DNA of 64,000 nt from Neorhizobium alkalisoli (GTDB lineage Bacteria > Pseudomonadota > Alphaproteobacteria > Rhizobiales > Rhizobiaceae), in NCBI RefSeq assembly GCF_002968635.1, contig NZ_PVBN01000007.1, positions 124,001 through 188,000 of the forward strand, written 5' to 3'. The position numbers and the translations under genes were made by a program. The notes below the pieces were generated by a model that was given only the letters and a program-made list of their open reading frames with translations, was not told where the DNA came from and ran no database searches. Below, in pieces: positions 63,512 through 64,000 of the stretch (positions are counted from its first letter, which is position 1; the number at the start of each line of letters is the position of its first letter).

Positions 63512-64000
63512 ACGCCGTCACTTCGGTGTCTGCCGGCAATCCCGCCGAGCCGAAGGGCGGACTCATGCCTCGCTCGACGCGGGTCATGAATCTTGCACAT
63601 TTCGTGACGCAGGCCAGGCGTCGTGATCCCAAAGGCGTGGCGCTCGTCTGGGCGGAGAAAACCTGGACCTGGGAAGAATTCGAAACGCGTATCGACGCCA
63701 TGGCCGCTGCCTTACAGCAGCGCTTTGGCGTTACCAAGGGTGACCGCATCCTAGTTCAGTCCCAGAACTGCAATCAGATGTTTGAATCCATGTTCGTGTG
63801 CTTCCGAATTGGAGCCGTCTGGGTGCCGACCAATTTCCGGCAGACACCGGAAGAAGTCGCCTATCTCGCCAAGGCGAGCGGCGCGAAGGGCATGATCTGC
63901 AACGCGTCCTTTGCCGACCACGCTCGCGTCGCGCATGAGACGAATGCCGAGATCAGTTTCGTGATCGCTATCGGCGAGGCTGAATTTGGCCCCTCCTACG
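63508..64000 (+). CDS. AMP-binding acyl-CoA ligase, N-terminal part (runs past window)
   Basis: 164 residues of an ANL-superfamily enzyme are visible: a leader, then TRVMNLAHFVTQARRRDPKG, VALVWAEKTWTWEEFETRID and NCNQMFESMFVCFRIGAVWV, the normal N-terminal order before the phosphate-binding loop, which is beyond the edge. It overlaps the thiolase by four bases (ATGA). It would activate the acid imported by the TRAP system. Specificity cannot be judged. Confidence 0.88.
   Translation, partial: MNAVTSVSAGNPAEPKGGLMPRSTRVMNLAHFVTQARRRDPKGVALVWAEKTWTWEEFETRIDAMAAALQQRFGVTKGDRILVQSQNCNQMFESMFVCFRIGAVWVPTNFRQTPEEVAYLAKASGAKGMICNASFADHARVAHETNAEISFVIAIGEAEFGPSY

Overview
This 64 kb window is GC-rich and almost fully coding. 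It carries no rRNA, tRNA, CRISPR array or recognisable insertion sequence. An lpiA/acvB-type lysyl-phosphatidylglycerol pair, dense ABC and TRAP cassettes, and many IclR, GntR-FCD and MarR regulators of aromatic and sugar catabolism point to an alphaproteobacterium of the Hyphomicrobiales, most likely Rhizobiaceae. This is an inference from gene content; no phylogenetic marker is present. The density of catabolic operons would suit a megaplasmid, second chromosome or accessory region.

Layout. (1) 1-5442: a pectin-fragment uptake module with MalK-like ATPase (only its start is present), two MalFG-type permeases, a Tat-exported solute-binding protein, a GH88/GH105 unsaturated uronyl hydrolase and a divergent IclR regulator. 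(2) 5518-6912: an M20 peptidase. (3) 7074-15030 (minus) and 15368-19079 (plus): a CoA-dependent aromatic degradation cluster. It has a fused anthraniloyl-CoA/salicylyl-CoA-type monooxygenase-reductase, beta-oxidation enzymes, a thioesterase and a RidA protein, divergent from a two-gene indolepyruvate ferredoxin oxidoreductase. (4) 19175-23115: lpiA-acvB membrane lipid operon. (5) 23120-27601: MarR regulator, kynurenine-formamidase-like cyclase, an amino-acid ABC cassette without an ATPase, and an EthD-like protein. (6) 27620-33001: a complete peptide-type ABC transporter. (7) 33406-39160: an operon with CoA ligase, Ohr, a thiolase-fold protein without the nucleophilic cysteine, a DUF35 zinc ribbon fused to a degenerate SDR, and a second cyclase. 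(8) 39139-45329: MarR, a racemase-like protein without its cysteines, MDR reductase, 2-hydroxyacid dehydrogenase, HpcH aldolase, GntR and a RutA-like flavin monooxygenase. (9) 45673-46326: TerC. (10) 46595-54431: a methoxylated-aromatic (LigM/MetF) and 4-oxalomesaconate (GalB/GalC/GalD-like) pathway with a VOC dioxygenase and GntR regulator. (11) 54497-57221: MBL-fold protein, acyltransferase, DUF2239. (12) 57377-64000: SDR, fused TRAP transporter, IclR, thiolase and a truncated CoA ligase.

The most interesting signal is regulatory. AT-rich near-palindromes of the form TTWTTTTARGYTTAAAM recur in the control regions at about 15.07, 26.74, 26.80, 33.17, 33.35 and 43.35 kb. They would link sections 3, 5, 6, 7 and 8 into one regulon. 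Read together, those sections look like an uptake and degradation system for an indolic, anthranilic or related N-aromatic acid: two transporters, CoA ligase, dearomatising flavoprotein, beta-oxidation, an Ltp2-like retro-aldolase candidate and a RutA-like monooxygenase. The substrate is not determinable from sequence alone.
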